From NCBI RefSeq assembly GCF_031432425.1, contig NZ_JAVKPH010000001.1, positions 186,001-250,000 of the forward strand: a stretch of 64,000 nt of DNA. The letters are read 5' to 3'. The stretch is from Ruixingdingia sedimenti (GTDB lineage Bacteria; Pseudomonadota; Alphaproteobacteria; Rhodobacterales; Rhodobacteraceae). Position numbers and translations under genes: made by a program. Position 1 is the first letter of the stretch. The number at the start of each line of letters is the position of its first letter. The notes under the pieces were generated by a model. It made no database searches. It was not told the DNA's origin and was given only the letters and a program-made list of their open reading frames with translations. Below are positions 62,198-64,000 of this stretch, piece by piece.

Positions 62198-62745
62198 GCC
62201 GCTTCTCCGGGCTGGACGTCCGGGTCTACCTCGTCAAGGCTGGTGTCGAGCCCGGACTTCGCCCCGGTGAGGTAACAGACGAACTTGTAAAGCACGACCA
62301 CCAGCACCAGCGCCGTCCCCAGGGGGATGATGTAATAGGCCGGCCAGACGGGGATGTTGGTGTCGCCCGAGGTCACGTAGGCGTGGACCTTGTGCTTTTT
62401 CAGCGCCTCTTCCCAGTTGCGCACCATCAGCGCCGCGAACACCAGAATCGACAGCAGATAGGCCAGCCCGTCGAGATGCTTCTGCACCCATTTCGGCATC
62501 ATGTCGGCGAAAAGCTCGACCGAGATGTTGCGGTTCTTCTCTTCGGTGAAGCACAGCGAGAAGAAGCCGACGATGATCATGTAATAGCTGGTCACGATTT
62601 CGATCGTGCCCGTCAGCCCGGATTTGAAGACATAGCGCATCACCACGTCGGCGGCGATGTGCACCATCATGACGATGACGAACAGGCTGCCGAGATTGGT
62701 GAACAGCGCAATGACCCTGGAGATCAGCGCACCCAGTGCAGTCAC
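62194..62745 (-). CDS. TRAP transporter small permease (DctQ family), second system
   Basis: Small membrane subunit, 183 residues with four hydrophobic segments; AADVVMRYVFKSGLTGTIEI is the DctQ signature region. Start is GTG 62745 with GAGGTGAG upstream. An in-frame ATG at 62817 would add a Gly/Pro repeat encoded by the preceding hairpin and is rejected. Confidence 0.9.
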   Translation of the reverse strand: MTALGALISRVIALFTNLGSLFVIVMMVHIAADVVMRYVFKSGLTGTIEIVTSYYMIIVGFFSLCFTEEKNRNISVELFADMMPKWVQKHLDGLAYLLSILVFAALMVRNWEEALKKHKVHAYVTSGDTNIPVWPAYYIIPLGTALVLVVVLYKFVCYLTGAKSGLDTSLDEVDPDVQPGEAA

Positions 62746-62779
62746 GGTCTCACCTCTTGGGTTCTGGGGGTTGCGGCAG

Positions 62780-62802
62780 GGCCCCGGCCCCGGGCCGGGG
62801 CC
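62780..62802 (-). other. Intercistronic hairpin between the second dctP and dctQ
   Basis: Perfect 10-bp stem GGCCCCGGCC (62780-62789) and GGCCGGGGCC (62793-62802) with a 3-nt loop, 21 nt past the dctP stop. In transporter operons such stems commonly raise binding-protein mRNA over permease mRNA; that role is inferred. Confidence 0.55.
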
Positions 62803-62823
62803 AGGGCCGGGGATCACGGCAGA

Positions 62824-63969
62824 TCAGAAGCCGTAGGCGTTGACATCGACCTTCGACAGCGCCTCGTTCCAGTAGAGATCGGTCAGTTCCTCGGCGCTCT
62901 GGACATCGGCGACGAGGCCGGTCCAGCGTTCGAAGATGGATTTGAACGTGGCCACCGCCTGTTCGGTATCCTTCAGGCCGTATTTTTCCTGATAGTTCCT
63001 GGCGATATTGGCGAGGTCATTCTCGATGAACGCGACGGTATGGCTGCGCAGGTCGTCGGCCGGGTCGATGATCCCGATGCCCTTTTCGGCCGCCTTTTCC
63101 AGCGCCGCCTTGTTGTTGACGTGATAGTTCCAGCTGACCACCGCGCCGTGATAGGCGGCGGATTTCAGCAGGTCGGTGCGCTGTTCGGGCGTCAGGGCCT
63201 GCCAGGTGTCGATATTGACGTTGACCTGCCCGGTGCCGCCGAATCCGCCGCCCGGCACGTCGCGCACGATGTATTTCACCGCGTCGATCAGGCTGAGGTC
63301 CACCAGTTCCGCCGCGCCCTGAAGCGAACAGTCCAGGATGCCCTGCGTCAGCCCCTCGAAGATCTCGGGCTGCGGGATCGACACGGTGGTGGCGCCCACG
63401 CTCTGCGCCCAACGGGTCCACTGGGCGCCGGGCGCGCGCAGGCGGATGCCCTGCATGTCGGCCAGCGACTTCACCTCTTTGGTGCACATCAGCAGGTATT
63501 CGGTGGACGAACTCGAGGTGTAGATCTGGTTCTGCGCCTTCATTTCCTCGACGCAGGCAGGGCAATGCTGGGTGATGTATTCGGTCAGCGCACCCGCCCA
63601 GGCGATGCCGCCCCTGTCGCCGGTGTTCATCGACGCGAACAGCATCGTCAGTTCCGAAATCATGGTCGAGTTCGGATATTCCGCCGGGAAGTAGGGGAAC
63701 AGCACCATGCCCATGTCGGCGATGCCGTCGCGCACGCCGCCCGACATTTCGGTGAACTTCAGCAGCGATTGCGCAAAGACCTGGATGTTCAGATCGCCGC
63801 CCGAGATGTCGCGCGCATGGTCGGCCCAGGCCAGCGCGCCCTTTTCGCCGGTGGAATTGGGCGCAAAGCCGGTGGCAAAACGCAGGTCCGTGGCCGCCGC
63901 CGGGGCGGCCAGCAGGGCCGCAGTCGCCGCCGCGGCGGCCGCAGCCGTGAATTTCCTTGCGATGTTCAT
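62824..63969 (-). CDS. TRAP transporter substrate-binding protein (DctP family), second system
   Basis: Periplasmic receptor, 381 residues. Ala-rich signal peptide (MNIARKFTAAAAAAATAALL, cleavage near AAPAAA-TD). Mature N-terminus TDLRFATGFAPNSTGEKGAL. The carboxylate-binding Arg region is MQGIRLRAPGAQWTRWAQSVG, followed by EIFEGLTQGILDCSLQG. Three cysteines in the middle (CPACVEE, LMCTKEV) are unusual for DctP and might form a disulfide. ATG 63969 follows GGGAGACG. First gene of the leftward operon that continues to the acyl-CoA genes. Confidence 0.92.
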   Translation of the reverse strand: MNIARKFTAAAAAAATAALLAAPAAATDLRFATGFAPNSTGEKGALAWADHARDISGGDLNIQVFAQSLLKFTEMSGGVRDGIADMGMVLFPYFPAEYPNSTMISELTMLFASMNTGDRGGIAWAGALTEYITQHCPACVEEMKAQNQIYTSSSSTEYLLMCTKEVKSLADMQGIRLRAPGAQWTRWAQSVGATTVSIPQPEIFEGLTQGILDCSLQGAAELVDLSLIDAVKYIVRDVPGGGFGGTGQVNVNIDTWQALTPEQRTDLLKSAAYHGAVVSWNYHVNNKAALEKAAEKGIGIIDPADDLRSHTVAFIENDLANIARNYQEKYGLKDTEQAVATFKSIFERWTGLVADVQSAEELTDLYWNEALSKVDVNAYGF

Positions 63970-64000
63970 TGTCGTCTCCCTCTCACGGCCGTCACGGCCC

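Overview
The window is high-GC DNA read as an alphaproteobacterium, most likely Rhodobacterales (Paracoccaceae or Roseobacteraceae). The basis is very GC-rich codon usage, several GTG and TTG starts, two DctP-DctQ-DctM TRAP transporters, and the overall gene content. No rRNA, tRNA, CRISPR array or complete insertion sequence was seen.

Region 1 (1-11.3 kb) is housekeeping: the start of aspS, a cyclopropane-fatty-acid-synthase-like methyltransferase, a CPBP membrane protease, carB, a Crp/Fnr regulator, a DEAD-box RNA helicase behind a long structured leader, and a leftward run of ybjN-like gene, proC, csaA and a D-2-hydroxyacid dehydrogenase. Region 2 (11.4-16.7 kb) is sulfur supply: divergent Lrp/AsnC and four-cysteine Rrf2 regulators, then a rightward operon with a small unknown protein, a sulfate-binding protein with an unusual in-frame upstream extension, cysT, cysW and an unusually short cysA.

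Region 3 (16.7-64 kb) is almost entirely catabolic and CoA-linked. It holds two CYP199-like cytochromes P450, a KstD-like flavoprotein, a TfdB/PheA-type flavin monooxygenase, eight SDRs, two AMP-forming acyl-CoA ligases, four acyl-CoA dehydrogenases forming two probable heteromeric pairs, two crotonase-family enzymes, a MaoC hydratase, two thiolase-fold enzymes (one without the nucleophilic Cys and next to a DUF35 partner), a CaiB/BaiF CoA-transferase with an HMG-CoA-lyase-like enzyme, two quinone-oxidoreductase-like MDRs, EthD, VOC and NTF2-like accessory proteins, an MFS transporter, a DMT permease and two full TRAP importers. A plausible flow is uptake of an organic acid, oxygenation and dehydrogenation of a hydrophobic skeleton, CoA activation, then beta-oxidation and retro-aldol or thiolytic cleavage. 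The substrate cannot be named from sequence. A MarR-type regulator at 44.2 kb is the only regulator found inside this region.

The most interesting signals outside genes are a bipartite element (GGGACAG-like, exactly 20 nt, then TA) upstream of five catabolic transcription units, and dispersed GC-rich palindromic repeats in intergenic spaces (34.2, 47.1 and 55.3 kb; a second family at 16.7 and 21.1 kb). Several intercistronic hairpins look like terminators.
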